Below, piece after piece: positions 1-7,472 of a DNA stretch of 12,751 nt. The stretch is from Candidatus Latescibacterota bacterium (GTDB lineage: Bacteria > JAAXHH01 > JABIQT01), in the NCBI GenBank assembly GCA_018667995.1, contig JABIQT010000783.1, positions 1 through 12,751 on the forward strand. The letters run 5' to 3'. Below the pieces are notes generated by a model, which worked only from the letters and a program-made list of their open reading frames with translations, was not told the origin of the DNA and made no database searches. The position numbers were made by a program, and so were the translations under genes. Within the stretch, counting starts at the first letter, position 1, and the number at the start of each line of letters is the position of its first letter.

Positions 1-1695
1 CTGTGATGCGACGCCGTACATGTTGATGCTGTCCGATTCAAACTGGGTACTGAAATATGCCAATGACGGCATGGAGAAGAGCCAGACACCAAGGGCCATT
101 TCATGTTCGGTTTCATCTATGAACTGTGCATAGGCCTGCTTATCACCGATCTCTCTTGTAGACATAAAGCCATGGATATATTCCAATAGCTTATTCACAT
201 CGTTCGACTCGGGAGTGTTTGCAGCTCCATCAAGACGGAAGAAGTTGTTGTTGGCCTGCCAGGAGGCGGGGTCGATAGTTTCTGTTTGATCTTCATTTAT
301 CTTGATGCCCACATTGACTTTGTACATGGCGAGATCAGGTTCTCGCATGAAGATGTCATATAGATCAAACAGGAAATTGCTCTTATAACCGGTAAATGCT
401 ACTAGCACCGCATCGTAGTTTCCTTCACGGATCTGTGCACTTTGGATGACCGAGGCATTTATCTTTCCAAAGAACAGACCTTCATCGTTCAAGGCTTCGA
501 TCACTTCATTGTACTCTTCGCGATACCCAAAATTTGAGGAAGCCACGATGCGGATGGTGTCTGGGAGCGCTGAGAGATCTGGTTCGCCCTGTACCCGCTG
601 CGGCATGACGATCTGTTCGTCTACAAAGTAAGAGGAAGAAGGGAAGACGCTGTAATTCAGGTAGTCACCGTAGTTATCGCGATTGCCTTTATAGTCGATG
701 ATATGACGCTGTTGCTCGGTACCGACTTTGTACAGACGATCCATGAGCACCTTATTGCTGATGAACTGCCGGATCGCCTGTCGCTGCTCCCGATTGACAC
801 GCTGCGTGTTAAAAAGTAGAGCGAAGAATGTCGTACTGATATTTGACTTCGTGAAATACTGGGTCGAATCTTCAAGAATAGGCGAGATTGAACCAAATGG
901 TGTGCCTAGAAGAACGTTGAAACGCGCGTTTTGAAGCTCGGTTGTAAACGTACTATTGTCAATAAACGGCTGCAGAAGCACACTATTGATGTTAGCCAGT
1001 CCGGCAGGATTCTTATAGTATTCAATAGTATCCTGCTTTTCTTCGATGGCCGGGGTAACCATATACGAGCCTGTGCCGATGTTGTGCTCAGCTGCGGCGA
1101 TTTCGGAAGACTGTGACAGTATCTTGAAGGAGAGAATTTCCTTTATCTCGTCATCCTGCCAGTCACGGTCTGTTTTAAAGCGAAATCGTATCTGATTGCT
1201 CTCATCAGGGCCCTCGAAATCGAACGACTGAAGCGCTTGGGCGACAATAATATTGTCGCGAGATAAACTCCCCAGACGTTGAATACGCCGTAGCGAAAAA
1301 GCCAGATCCTCGACGACAAAAGGAACCGGGCTGGCATCGGCCACTAAGACTTCCGCGCCGTCAAACGAAATATCGTAGCTGTTGTGCCACTTTACGTCCG
1401 TCCTAAGTTTTACGGTAACGACCTTCCTGTCATCAATGCCTACCAATTCACCTAGGCCGTCTTCATAGGCTATCCCACTTGGGGTAGCAACAAGGTTGAA
1501 GAGACCGTCAAATAAGACCTCGTCCAACTTATCGGATAGATCATCTGCACCCGGTAGGTGTGGATCAAGAATTGGTTTCTGATGAGAAATGTACGGGAAG
1601 ATGATTCTGTTTGATAGGTTTTCGGGCCAAAGAAACATGACCAGTAGCAGTATCAGGACCAGAACCGGTAGGACATAAAGGAGATTTTTCTGCAT
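1..1695 (-). CDS. ABC transporter family 5 solute-binding protein (peptide/nickel type), 3' end off window
   Basis: Likely the extracytoplasmic substrate receptor of an ABC importer. The frame is open for 565 codons from the ATG at 1695 to the left edge, so the C-terminus is missing. A GAGGA ribosome site (1700-1704) supports the start. Residues 5-23 are strongly hydrophobic with no lipobox cysteine, so this is a membrane anchor or uncleaved signal. Family 5 landmarks follow in order: a DPHL and LFDGLF segment (44-66), a VKLRTDVKWH strand ending in VEDLAFSLRRI (95-138), GTGSYMV (207-213; family form GTGPY), LLFNTQ (293-298) and a REQRQAIRQFISNKVLMDRLY helix (302-322). The protein is divergent: the usual ligand-site tryptophan and glycine blocks are hard to place. 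It lies 80 nt downstream of the lipoprotein gene on the same strand, so the two are probably co-transcribed. Permease genes would be expected further left. The substrate is unknown; peptide or sugar oligomer transport are both possible. Confidence 0.8.
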   Translation of the reverse strand, partial: MQKNLLYVLPVLVLILLLVMFLWPENLSNRIIFPYISHQKPILDPHLPGADDLSDKLDEVLFDGLFNLVATPSGIAYEDGLGELVGIDDRKVVTVKLRTDVKWHNSYDISFDGAEVLVADASPVPFVVEDLAFSLRRIQRLGSLSRDNIIVAQALQSFDFEGPDESNQIRFRFKTDRDWQDDEIKEILSFKILSQSSEIAAAEHNIGTGSYMVTPAIEEKQDTIEYYKNPAGLANINSVLLQPFIDNSTFTTELQNARFNVLLGTPFGSISPILEDSTQYFTKSNISTTFFALLFNTQRVNREQRQAIRQFISNKVLMDRLYKVGTEQQRHIIDYKGNRDNYGDYLNYSVFPSSSYFVDEQIVMPQRVQGEPDLSALPDTIRIVASSNFGYREEYNEVIEALNDEGLFFGKINASVIQSAQIREGNYDAVLVAFTGYKSNFLFDLYDIFMREPDLAMYKVNVGIKINEDQTETIDPASWQANNNFFRLDGAANTPESNDVNKLLEYIHGFMSTREIGDKQAYAQFIDETEHEMALGVWLFSMPSLAYFSTQFESDSINMYGVASQ

Positions 1696-1734
1696 GGATT
1701 CCTCGGCAGGTTTTGATGTGATCAGGTAGCGGTC

Positions 1735-1754
1735 TGTAGCTCAATTCAGCTATA
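1735..1754 (-). other. Small hairpin in the lipoprotein-SBP gap
   Basis: TGTAGCT (1735-1741) pairs with AGCTATA (1748-1754) across a 6-nt loop, giving seven pairs with one G-U. It sits in the 80-nt gap between two same-strand genes. There is no T-run on the minus strand, so it is not a convincing terminator. A processing or stability hairpin between co-transcribed genes is possible, as is chance. Confidence 0.3.
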
Positions 1755-1775
1755 CGAAGGCGAGCCGATCACCGA

Positions 1776-4163
1776 TCAGTCTTTCCTCATTATAGGTCGC
1801 TGAGACATGGTGCTTACTTCGAAAACCTGGAAAGAAGGATGGCTGAACTGAAGTTCCAGGATGTTATTCTCGTTGGCCTTCATTTGAACCGGCGTCAGTT
1901 GTGCTTCGTAGTTGTTCGACGCAGTAGGGGCCGTGATCGTAAAGCGTCCCTGTGGTTTCAACTCTTCCTTATTGAGTGTAATATAGTCGTACCACTGTTG
2001 CGTAGTCGCTTCTGAAGCTACACTCTCAGGGAGTCTTAAATTCACATCGAAGACCGGAAACTTTGCTTCCGTGGGAATGCGCACATTCAATCTAAGCAGG
2101 TATTGGTTTTCACCGTTTTGATTTGTTGAGGTGGGCAGTACATAGATCTTTCGGTATTCCGTGGGTTTCGTAATCCACTTCGGAGTATATGGGTCGCACT
2201 CCGCGACCAGGTTCTTGAGACGCCGGTCATTGCCTTTGTAGTGTGCGCCATGGACAATGATCGCTCGTGCTTTCTCAACGCCGCGATTGGATAAATCTCG
2301 GACGAAACTCCTGTATATCTCCGGAATAGCGGCCGCAGGAAACACATCAGTCTTAAGGCTATCCAGATATCCTTGCACATCTTCATTTCTTCGTGCCAGA
2401 CTGGCTGCATCGCCAGACGTAAATGTAAGTTTGTGAACCGGCATAAAAACGGGGTCTACGTACAGATCTTCCACACCATCGATGGACAGTTTATTCTCGT
2501 CTACAAAGGCGTCGACCCGTTGTTTTGAGCCTAACTCTACAGCCGTAGATAATCGTCCTTCCAGCCTCTCAACCGTGGCGCGCTTCGTGCCTGCAATACT
2601 ATTGGGCCGGAGGAAGACATTATCATCGTACAGACCCCTCAACTGAGTCTCGGCATTCTGCCAGGCCTGCTCCTGAAGCGCTACCTCGATGGCCGTCTGC
2701 TGCTGCTCAAGTGACAACTGATCTACCGAACTGTACTGTTGCATCAGGAAGCCCAGCCGGCGATGCGAGGTGAGTAGCTGCACCACGGAGCGATACTCGC
2801 GCCGTGGCCGAAACACGTTCACCTGCCTGACGACGCCCTGAGCCTCGTTGTAGTCACGATTCAAACGCGTTCGCTGGCTGCCTATTCGGCTGAGTTCCTC
2901 ATTGAGGCGTGAGACACATCGAAAGTGATCGTAGCCGTCGAATGAGATACTGTCGGTATTCGGTACCAGGCTGCTGAGTTCAGACAAAATCCCCAGCGCC
3001 TCGCTATAGTGAGTGTTCGATGGCCATGTGTGCTGCGCATTTCCGTAGGTCTCGGCCTGTGCAAGCCGTTCCAATGCTGGCGTCACACGCCCGGCTTCCC
3101 GATTGAAATTACCGATGAAGCCCGCAAGACCGAGGAATCGCGAAGGAGGATTCTGCCCGGAAGCCCGGTAGAGGCCGCTCACCGAGTCCAGATTAAAGCT
3201 GAACTGGATAGGATTGATGTCTTCCCTGGCGGCGATCTGCTGTTCGAGGAAACCTACGGTGCCACCTAGCCTATTCCCGAAAACTGTTTGACCTTCCCGC
3301 ACCACACCTTCCGGCAACTGATCGGCGCGTCCGAGGAAATCCAGAAAATCCGGAGCCAGATTCAAGAATGCCTGCATATTACCCCTGGAACTGGATTCTT
3401 TCTGGAAGGTGGTCAGAACTTCACGATAGTTGCTTTGAAATGCTAGTTCGTCATCAAGCTGGCGTCTTAGTTGTGTATAGTCCTGATAGGCCCTGTCATC
3501 GGAATTGAGAATGGCGGGGGGAAACACGCTGGCCAGATCCCTAAATTCAGAATCGAGGGACTGCAGATTGACGTTTGCGGCATCGATCTGGCCTATCTCG
3601 GAGTTGTAGTCATAGCCTGTGTCAAAATGAAAGTCGCCGCCAAGTGCCAGGTAGTTGTCCCGGCCTATCTGATTCTGCCGGAGTCGGTCATTGAACTCGT
3701 CTCGTTTCGTCTCGAAGGTGTATCGCCATATGGGTACATACCGATAATCGAGAGTCAATGTCAGATCTTGACTTACCGTTTCCGCAACCCAGTAATATGT
3801 GGTCGCCCCGGAAACAGCGAAGGCACTGGCACCAGCAGTATCTTCACTCATGTCGCGCATTCTCGTCCCGGCACCTTTCTTCTTTGGTTTGGTTGCCGTA
3901 AGGTATGTACTCATTAACGCCTGCTGGTCGTTGCGCAGTACGAGATAGGAATTACTCACCGTCGGACCGGGAAACACCACAAAGTACTGTTTCTTCGCTT
4001 TCAGTTGAAACTGCTCGATCTTCTCATCGCTACGAGCTTTAGTCAGCTCTATATAGTCGCCTTCAGCGGACGCGATGGGGGGCTTGGGTTTCAATTCCGA
4101 GTAAGCGCCACAGCCCATCAGTGACATAGAGAGCGTGATGCAAACGAGATATCGGAAGTTCAT
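1776..4163 (-). CDS. Large lipoprotein of unknown function (795 aa)
   Basis: I do not recognise the family. The start is the ATG at 4163: GAGGAG lies a few bases upstream, and the next residues form a lipoprotein signal (hydrophobic 4-16, lipobox L15-M-G-C18, then GAYSE). A longer frame begins at 4217 but adds 18 polar residues ahead of the signal, so I reject it. After Cys18 come a mixed segment with two aromatic-rich stretches (YFVVFPG 60-66; TTYYWVAET 121-129), a Gly/Tyr/Asp-rich part (174-190), and a long, mostly helical middle (200-560) with many Gln, Glu and Arg; 417-545 looks coiled-coil prone. A C-terminal part (665-790) reads as beta strands. No catalytic motif is evident. It is the first gene of a minus-strand pair with an ABC binding protein, suggesting an envelope role linked to uptake or cell-surface structure. 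That link is inferred from position only. Confidence 0.88.
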   Translation of the reverse strand: MNFRYLVCITLSMSLMGCGAYSELKPKPPIASAEGDYIELTKARSDEKIEQFQLKAKKQYFVVFPGPTVSNSYLVLRNDQQALMSTYLTATKPKKKGAGTRMRDMSEDTAGASAFAVSGATTYYWVAETVSQDLTLTLDYRYVPIWRYTFETKRDEFNDRLRQNQIGRDNYLALGGDFHFDTGYDYNSEIGQIDAANVNLQSLDSEFRDLASVFPPAILNSDDRAYQDYTQLRRQLDDELAFQSNYREVLTTFQKESSSRGNMQAFLNLAPDFLDFLGRADQLPEGVVREGQTVFGNRLGGTVGFLEQQIAAREDINPIQFSFNLDSVSGLYRASGQNPPSRFLGLAGFIGNFNREAGRVTPALERLAQAETYGNAQHTWPSNTHYSEALGILSELSSLVPNTDSISFDGYDHFRCVSRLNEELSRIGSQRTRLNRDYNEAQGVVRQVNVFRPRREYRSVVQLLTSHRRLGFLMQQYSSVDQLSLEQQQTAIEVALQEQAWQNAETQLRGLYDDNVFLRPNSIAGTKRATVERLEGRLSTAVELGSKQRVDAFVDENKLSIDGVEDLYVDPVFMPVHKLTFTSGDAASLARRNEDVQGYLDSLKTDVFPAAAIPEIYRSFVRDLSNRGVEKARAIIVHGAHYKGNDRRLKNLVAECDPYTPKWITKPTEYRKIYVLPTSTNQNGENQYLLRLNVRIPTEAKFPVFDVNLRLPESVASEATTQQWYDYITLNKEELKPQGRFTITAPTASNNYEAQLTPVQMKANENNILELQFSHPSFQVFEVSTMSQRPIMRKD

Positions 4164-4477
4164 GCCGTTCTCCTCATTACCGTTTCTGAATGCGGGGCCC
4201 CACGTGGGAGCGCGCACGGATGCTGCCTGAAGATTTGAGCTGTTTTTCGATCAATATGACATAATATCGGAGACACCACATCAATGCAAGATCTTTTCAG
4301 GCAGACGTCGTATATATTATAGAACGATTATTGCCTAACTATAACCATTCGATATCGCTCTGAGTTCCAGAGAATCTCAGACGTACGCCAGGCACCAATT
4401 GTGTGCGAGATCCGACGTGAAGAATATGGGATCCAATGCCATTACACTAGCTCTTCCACCCAGAACGGAGGCCAGTT
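4164..4477. promoter_or_regulatory. Divergent intergenic region between lipoprotein and sulfatase
   Basis: No gene is evident here. It must carry promoters for both directions. On the minus strand TATAAT is perfect at 4321-4316, but the -35 region 17 nt upstream is poor. On the plus strand TATTAT (4315-4320) is a near-match -10 with a TTTTCA (4294-4299) only 15 nt upstream. A stop codon at 4448-4450 closes the sulfatase frame just upstream of its start. An AT-rich core lies at 4311-4325. A TCTGAG/CTCAGA inverted repeat lies at 4359-4364 and 4376-4381. The long inverted repeat is listed separately. Confidence 0.5.
4223..4304 (-). promoter_or_regulatory. Long-range inverted repeat, possible leader structure or operator pair
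   Basis: CTGCCTGAA (4223-4231) and TTCAGGCAG (4296-4304) are perfect reverse complements. Allowing a 2-nt bulge (4294-4295), three more pairs (4232-4234 with 4291-4293) make a 12-bp stem closing a loop of 56 nt. If the TATAAT at 4316-4321 drives the lipoprotein gene, this lies within its 5' leader and ends about 60 nt before the ATG. It could be a folded leader or two operator half-sites. No known riboswitch class is recognised. Confidence 0.4.
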
Positions 4478-5854
4478 TTGCCGACGCGACCTAACCTGCT
4501 ATTCGTATTTCCAGATGAAATGCGCCAACATGCGATCGGATTTGCAGGACAGGATCCGGTTATTACACCGAATCTCGATGCTTTCGCCACAGAGAGTCTG
4601 GCGCTTACCAATACGGTAAGCAATCGTCCCGTCTGCAGTCCATACAGAGCGATGCTGCTGACCGGAATGTATCCGCACTCCAACGGCGTTCTGACAAACT
4701 GCAACTCAAATACGGTATCTCATATGAATTATCTGCGGGAAGACGATCGGTGTTTTACGGACGTGCTTTGTGACAACGAATACAGCCAGGGGTACATTGG
4801 TAAGTGGCATCTGGATCCCCCATCCCTGCAACATGAGTATACCGAAGGACCCCGTGAAGATGGCATTGTTTGGGACTCATTCACAACACCCGAGAGGCGG
4901 CACGGAATCGATTTCTGGTACTCGTATGGCTGCTGCGACAAACACTTCGATCCCCATTACTGGCGCACGGGTGCTACGATAGAAGAGCGCATTGATCCTG
5001 GTGAGTGGTCCGTCAAGCACGAGACCGATGTAGCTATAGACTATATCCGGAATCCAGGCGCCCGCAACAGGGATCCAGACAAACCTTTCTCACTGATCAT
5101 CTCCCATAATCCTCCTCACATGCCCTTTGAACAGGTCCCGAGAAAATATGTGGACCAATATGGACAAGCTTCAAGTGAATCACTTCTGACGCGCCCGAAT
5201 GTGGATCTTGACGGTGAGCATGGTGGCGATGTTGCTCGGGAACATGGCAAGAACTATTTCGGTGCCATTACCGGGGTCGACGACCAGTTTGGTCGATTGC
5301 TGCGATGTTTGGACGAGGAGGGACTCAAGGAGGATACCATCGTGGTTTTCACGTCAGATCACGGAGAGATGATGGGTAGTCATGGACGGTATAGTAAAAC
5401 GATCTGGTACGACGAGTCACTGCTCGTTCCTTTTATTATCCGCTGGCCGGGGCACATCCAAGCTGGTGTCGACGATCTCCTTCTGAGTACCCCTGACCTG
5501 ATGCCTACATTGCTTACTATGATGGGTTGTGCAGATGATATTCCCAATTCCGTGGAGGGGACAGATCTCTCAGGCGCCTTTCTAGGAAGCGAATACACGA
5601 GACCGGAGTCGGCACTCTATCTGAACGTCGACCCCGAGTATCCAGAGGGCGGCCTGCGTGGCGTCCGTACGCGGCGGTACACTTTTGTTATCGATAGAGA
5701 TAGAGGGCGGCCGGACAGGTATGTGCTGCACGACAATCAGAGTGATCCCTATCAGCTTGAGAATGTAGCTGATGAGCGTCCCGAGACCGTCAGGGAATTG
5801 GTGCAGGAGCTCAATGGATGGCTGGCAAAGACGGGGGATCCGTGGTTGAGGTAA
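4478..5854 (+). CDS. Type I (formylglycine) sulfatase, no signal peptide
   Basis: This belongs to the alkaline-phosphatase-superfamily sulfatases, which hydrolyse sulfate esters. The start is TTG with GGAGG at 4467-4471. A stop at 4448-4450 rules out any longer N-terminus, and metal-binding D13 is too close to the start for a later one. Family motifs: PNLLFVFPDE with D13 (metal); C53-S-P-Y-R57 followed by AMLLTG, the signature whose cysteine becomes formylglycine; G-K109-W-H111; PPH214MP; T-S-D294-H295-G (metal) and K307. The length (458 aa) is normal. There is no signal peptide, so it appears cytoplasmic and would act on imported substrate, unlike many polysaccharide sulfatases that are exported. 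The maturation enzyme (FGE or anaerobic SME) is not in the window. It converges on the oxidoreductase gene. The substrate is unknown, and phosphonate monoester hydrolase activity is an alternative within this superfamily. Confidence 0.93.
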   Translation: MPTRPNLLFVFPDEMRQHAIGFAGQDPVITPNLDAFATESLALTNTVSNRPVCSPYRAMLLTGMYPHSNGVLTNCNSNTVSHMNYLREDDRCFTDVLCDNEYSQGYIGKWHLDPPSLQHEYTEGPREDGIVWDSFTTPERRHGIDFWYSYGCCDKHFDPHYWRTGATIEERIDPGEWSVKHETDVAIDYIRNPGARNRDPDKPFSLIISHNPPHMPFEQVPRKYVDQYGQASSESLLTRPNVDLDGEHGGDVAREHGKNYFGAITGVDDQFGRLLRCLDEEGLKEDTIVVFTSDHGEMMGSHGRYSKTIWYDESLLVPFIIRWPGHIQAGVDDLLLSTPDLMPTLLTMMGCADDIPNSVEGTDLSGAFLGSEYTRPESALYLNVDPEYPEGGLRGVRTRRYTFVIDRDRGRPDRYVLHDNQSDPYQLENVADERPETVRELVQELNGWLAKTGDPWLR

Positions 5855-5888
5855 CCTGTGTGCAGGGATTGGCTTGATCTGACACAGG
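5855..5888 (+). other. Hairpin directly after the sulfatase stop codon
   Basis: CCTGTGT (5855-5861) and ACACAGG (5882-5888) pair perfectly, and CAG (5863-5865) pairs with CTG (5879-5881) past one bulged G, giving ten pairs with a 13-nt loop. It begins at the base after TAA. No T-run follows (CGATTCTTC), so it is a weak terminator candidate and may instead protect the 3' end. Confidence 0.4.
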
Positions 5889-5917
5889 CGATTCTTCAGT
5901 CGTTCGAAACCTATTAC

Positions 5918-5963
5918 GACGTCCGAGATGCCTTCCTGAGAGGAAGCCGATTGAGCGGACGTC
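5918..5963. other. Two-tier nested hairpin
   Basis: The outer stem GACGTCCG (5918-5925) with CGGACGTC (5956-5963) is a perfect 8-bp inverted repeat. Inside it, CTTCCT (5932-5937) pairs with AGGAAG (5941-5946) across a 3-nt GAG loop. The internal loop is asymmetric (6 and 9 nt). No poly-T follows on either strand. Confidence 0.4.
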
Positions 5964-5986
5964 AGGATTCGATTGTCAACTGTAGA

Positions 5987-6012
5987 TGTCGTCTTCTCGG
6001 GGAAGGACGATA
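5987..6012. other. Hairpin with one bulge
   Basis: Bases 5987-5996 pair with 6002-6012, with G6005 bulged and one G-U pair: ten pairs closing a 5-nt TCGGG loop. It lies between the nested hairpin and the probable terminator. Confidence 0.35.
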
Positions 6013-6023
6013 CTCTGTGTGCA

Positions 6024-6044
6024 GAATATCGCCCTTTGATATTC
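6024..6044 (+). terminator. Possible weak intrinsic terminator for the sulfatase
   Basis: GAATATC (6024-6030) and GATATTC (6038-6044) form a perfect 7-bp stem with a 7-nt loop, followed by GCTTTTG. The stem is AT-rich and the T-run is only four bases, so it is a poor match to a classical terminator, though it is placed as expected. A second tight hairpin follows: ACTCG, a GCAA tetraloop of the GNRA type, then CGAGT (6054-6067). Confidence 0.35.
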
Positions 6045-6147
6045 GCTTTTGAAACTCGGCAACGAGTCTCCCACCAGCCGCCTACTCTTCTGGCAACTTG
6101 ATTTCGAGCGCGCGGCCGCACCCCATTCTTGAACGATGAAGGGCGCA

Positions 6148-6168
6148 GTCGAGTGATGCGCACTCGGT
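6148..6168 (-). terminator. Hairpin just past the oxidoreductase stop, weak terminator candidate
   Basis: CGAGTG (6150-6155) and CACTCG (6161-6166) form a perfect 6-bp stem with a 5-nt loop; two flanking G-U pairs extend it to 6148-6168. It lies about 50 nt past the oxidoreductase stop on the minus strand. There is no T-run, so termination there would have to be inefficient or factor-dependent. Confidence 0.3.
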
Positions 6169-6219
6169 CCCGCGGGCATGGATGTCAGTTCGCCTCTGAT
6201 GTAGCCCTCGCACACCCGA

Positions 6220-7380
6220 TCAAAAGGTGCCGGTCACGTCCATTGAATTCGATTGACTGGGGTCCTTATTCACGCTCGAGTTCTTTATACGTTCCTGCAG
6301 ATGTTCATAGTACAGATCTTCGTCTACCGGTATGTCGACCCAATCATCAGTCCAGGAAGATAGTAACATGGCATTCGAGAGTTGCACGCCATTTATACCT
6401 TCTATTCCAGGCGCCAGGAGAGCTTTACCAGTGAGAATAGCGTTGACCCAATCCTTTGTAATTCCAATGTGCTCCTCTCCACCTGCCGTAAAAGGTATCT
6501 CACATTTCCAAGTCTCAGGACTTCCGAAGCCGCCCTTCCACTCTCTGCAAAACTGATCGGAAGGCGTCCGATTTTGCCAGAGCGTTAGATTACCATCTTC
6601 CATAACCAGCTTGCCCTTGTCTCCAGAAATCTCGAGACGCGTCGTCCCGGGGGCTTCTCCAGTAGTCGTAATAAACACTCCGGTGGCGCCGTTCTCATAC
6701 TCCACATATGCGGTCACGTCGTCTTCGACCTCGATATTGTGGTATTTTCCGAATCCACAGAATGCCCGTACCCGCGTGGGCATGCCGCAAATCCATTGCC
6801 ATAGGTCAAGGTTGTGAGGGCATTGATTGGCCAACACGCCACCGCCTTCTCCTGCCCATGTGGCGCGCCATCCGCCGGAATCATAGTAGCTCTGTGCACG
6901 AAACCATGATGTGATGAGGTAATTGGTACGTCTGATTTCGCCCAGTTCTCCAGATTGAACCAACTCCTTGAGTTTCTGATGCTGGCCCAATGTTCGCTGG
7001 TTGAACATGAGCCCGAATACGTTGCCACTCCTTCCGGCAGCCTCGTTCATCTCACGAACCTGCCTGGTATATACTCCCGCGGGCTTTTCACTCATCACGT
7101 GCAGATTGTGTTCAAAAGCCTTGATGGCCAACGGAGGATGGAAGTAGTGGGGCGTAGCGATGATCACGGCATCGACCACATTGGCTACGAACAACTCCTC
7201 TGCATCCTCGAAGGACCGCACACCTTCACCGACCGAGGTTCTGGCCTTTGCCAGCTGTTCGGGGCTGGTATCGCAGATTGCCGCCAACTGTGCTCCGGGC
7301 ACCTCGCCACGGGTCAGATAGCCGATATGGTTGCTGCCCATTCCACCAGTGCCGATTAGTCCTATACGAACGACATCCAT
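6220..7380 (-). CDS. Gfo/Idh/MocA family NAD(P)-dependent oxidoreductase
   Basis: Members oxidise or reduce hydroxyls of sugars, cyclitols and related compounds with NAD(P). The start ATG (7380) has AGGAG 5 nt upstream. Features: Rossmann motif G10-T-G-G-M-G15 after beta-1; an acidic residue, D37, at the end of beta-2, favouring NAD(H); ATPHYFH (75-81); E98-K99-P100, whose lysine is the family catalytic residue; a GEGGGVLANQCPH189NLD192 segment with the conserved His and Asp; and a C-terminal beta-sheet domain around 200-300. At 386 aa it is a typical length. It is the second gene of a minus-strand pair behind a PhyH dioxygenase (92-nt gap) and ends convergently with the sulfatase. The substrate is not predictable. 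The tail after about residue 370 is polar and likely disordered. Confidence 0.95.
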   Translation of the reverse strand: MDVVRIGLIGTGGMGSNHIGYLTRGEVPGAQLAAICDTSPEQLAKARTSVGEGVRSFEDAEELFVANVVDAVIIATPHYFHPPLAIKAFEHNLHVMSEKPAGVYTRQVREMNEAAGRSGNVFGLMFNQRTLGQHQKLKELVQSGELGEIRRTNYLITSWFRAQSYYDSGGWRATWAGEGGGVLANQCPHNLDLWQWICGMPTRVRAFCGFGKYHNIEVEDDVTAYVEYENGATGVFITTTGEAPGTTRLEISGDKGKLVMEDGNLTLWQNRTPSDQFCREWKGGFGSPETWKCEIPFTAGGEEHIGITKDWVNAILTGKALLAPGIEGINGVQLSNAMLLSSWTDDWVDIPVDEDLYYEHLQERIKNSSVNKDPSQSNSMDVTGTF

Positions 7381-7472
7381 GGTTACTCCTGAGTTTCCTA
7401 TGTGCTAACTGTAGTGCCAGGGCATGCTAATGCTCCATAAGGTCGTGCACATCCCTGGCCTGCTGAGAGTTA

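Larger units (their letters stand above)
5855..6219. other. Hairpin-rich convergent intergenic stretch without a convincing gene
   Basis: These 365 nt separate two convergent genes. Open frames of 60-190 codons exist on both strands, but none shows a start with a ribosome site, recognisable motifs, or natural composition; the longest minus-strand one continues antisense into the sulfatase gene. What stands out is secondary structure: stems at 5855-5888, 5918-5963, 5987-6012, 6024-6044, 6054-6067 and 6148-6168. Together they could be overlapping terminators for both genes, a structured non-coding RNA, or a decayed element. Confidence 0.45.

Noticed and set aside
2329-2336. GCGGCCGC octamer, also at 6112-6119 and 8949-8956
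   Set aside because: Three copies are more than expected at this GC, but two encode Ala-Ala-Ala runs and there is no consistent context, so it is probably chance.
3471-3917. 148-codon open frame on the plus strand
   Set aside because: Antisense to the lipoprotein gene, which has a lipobox and a good ribosome site.
5899-5912. TTCGAAAC resembling a tRNA T-loop
   Set aside because: The flanking bases do not form a T-stem and no acceptor or anticodon arm can be fitted.
5582-6163. 193-codon open frame on the minus strand
   Set aside because: Much of it is antisense to the sulfatase, it has no ribosome site and no recognisable motif, and its composition is that of an out-of-frame reading.
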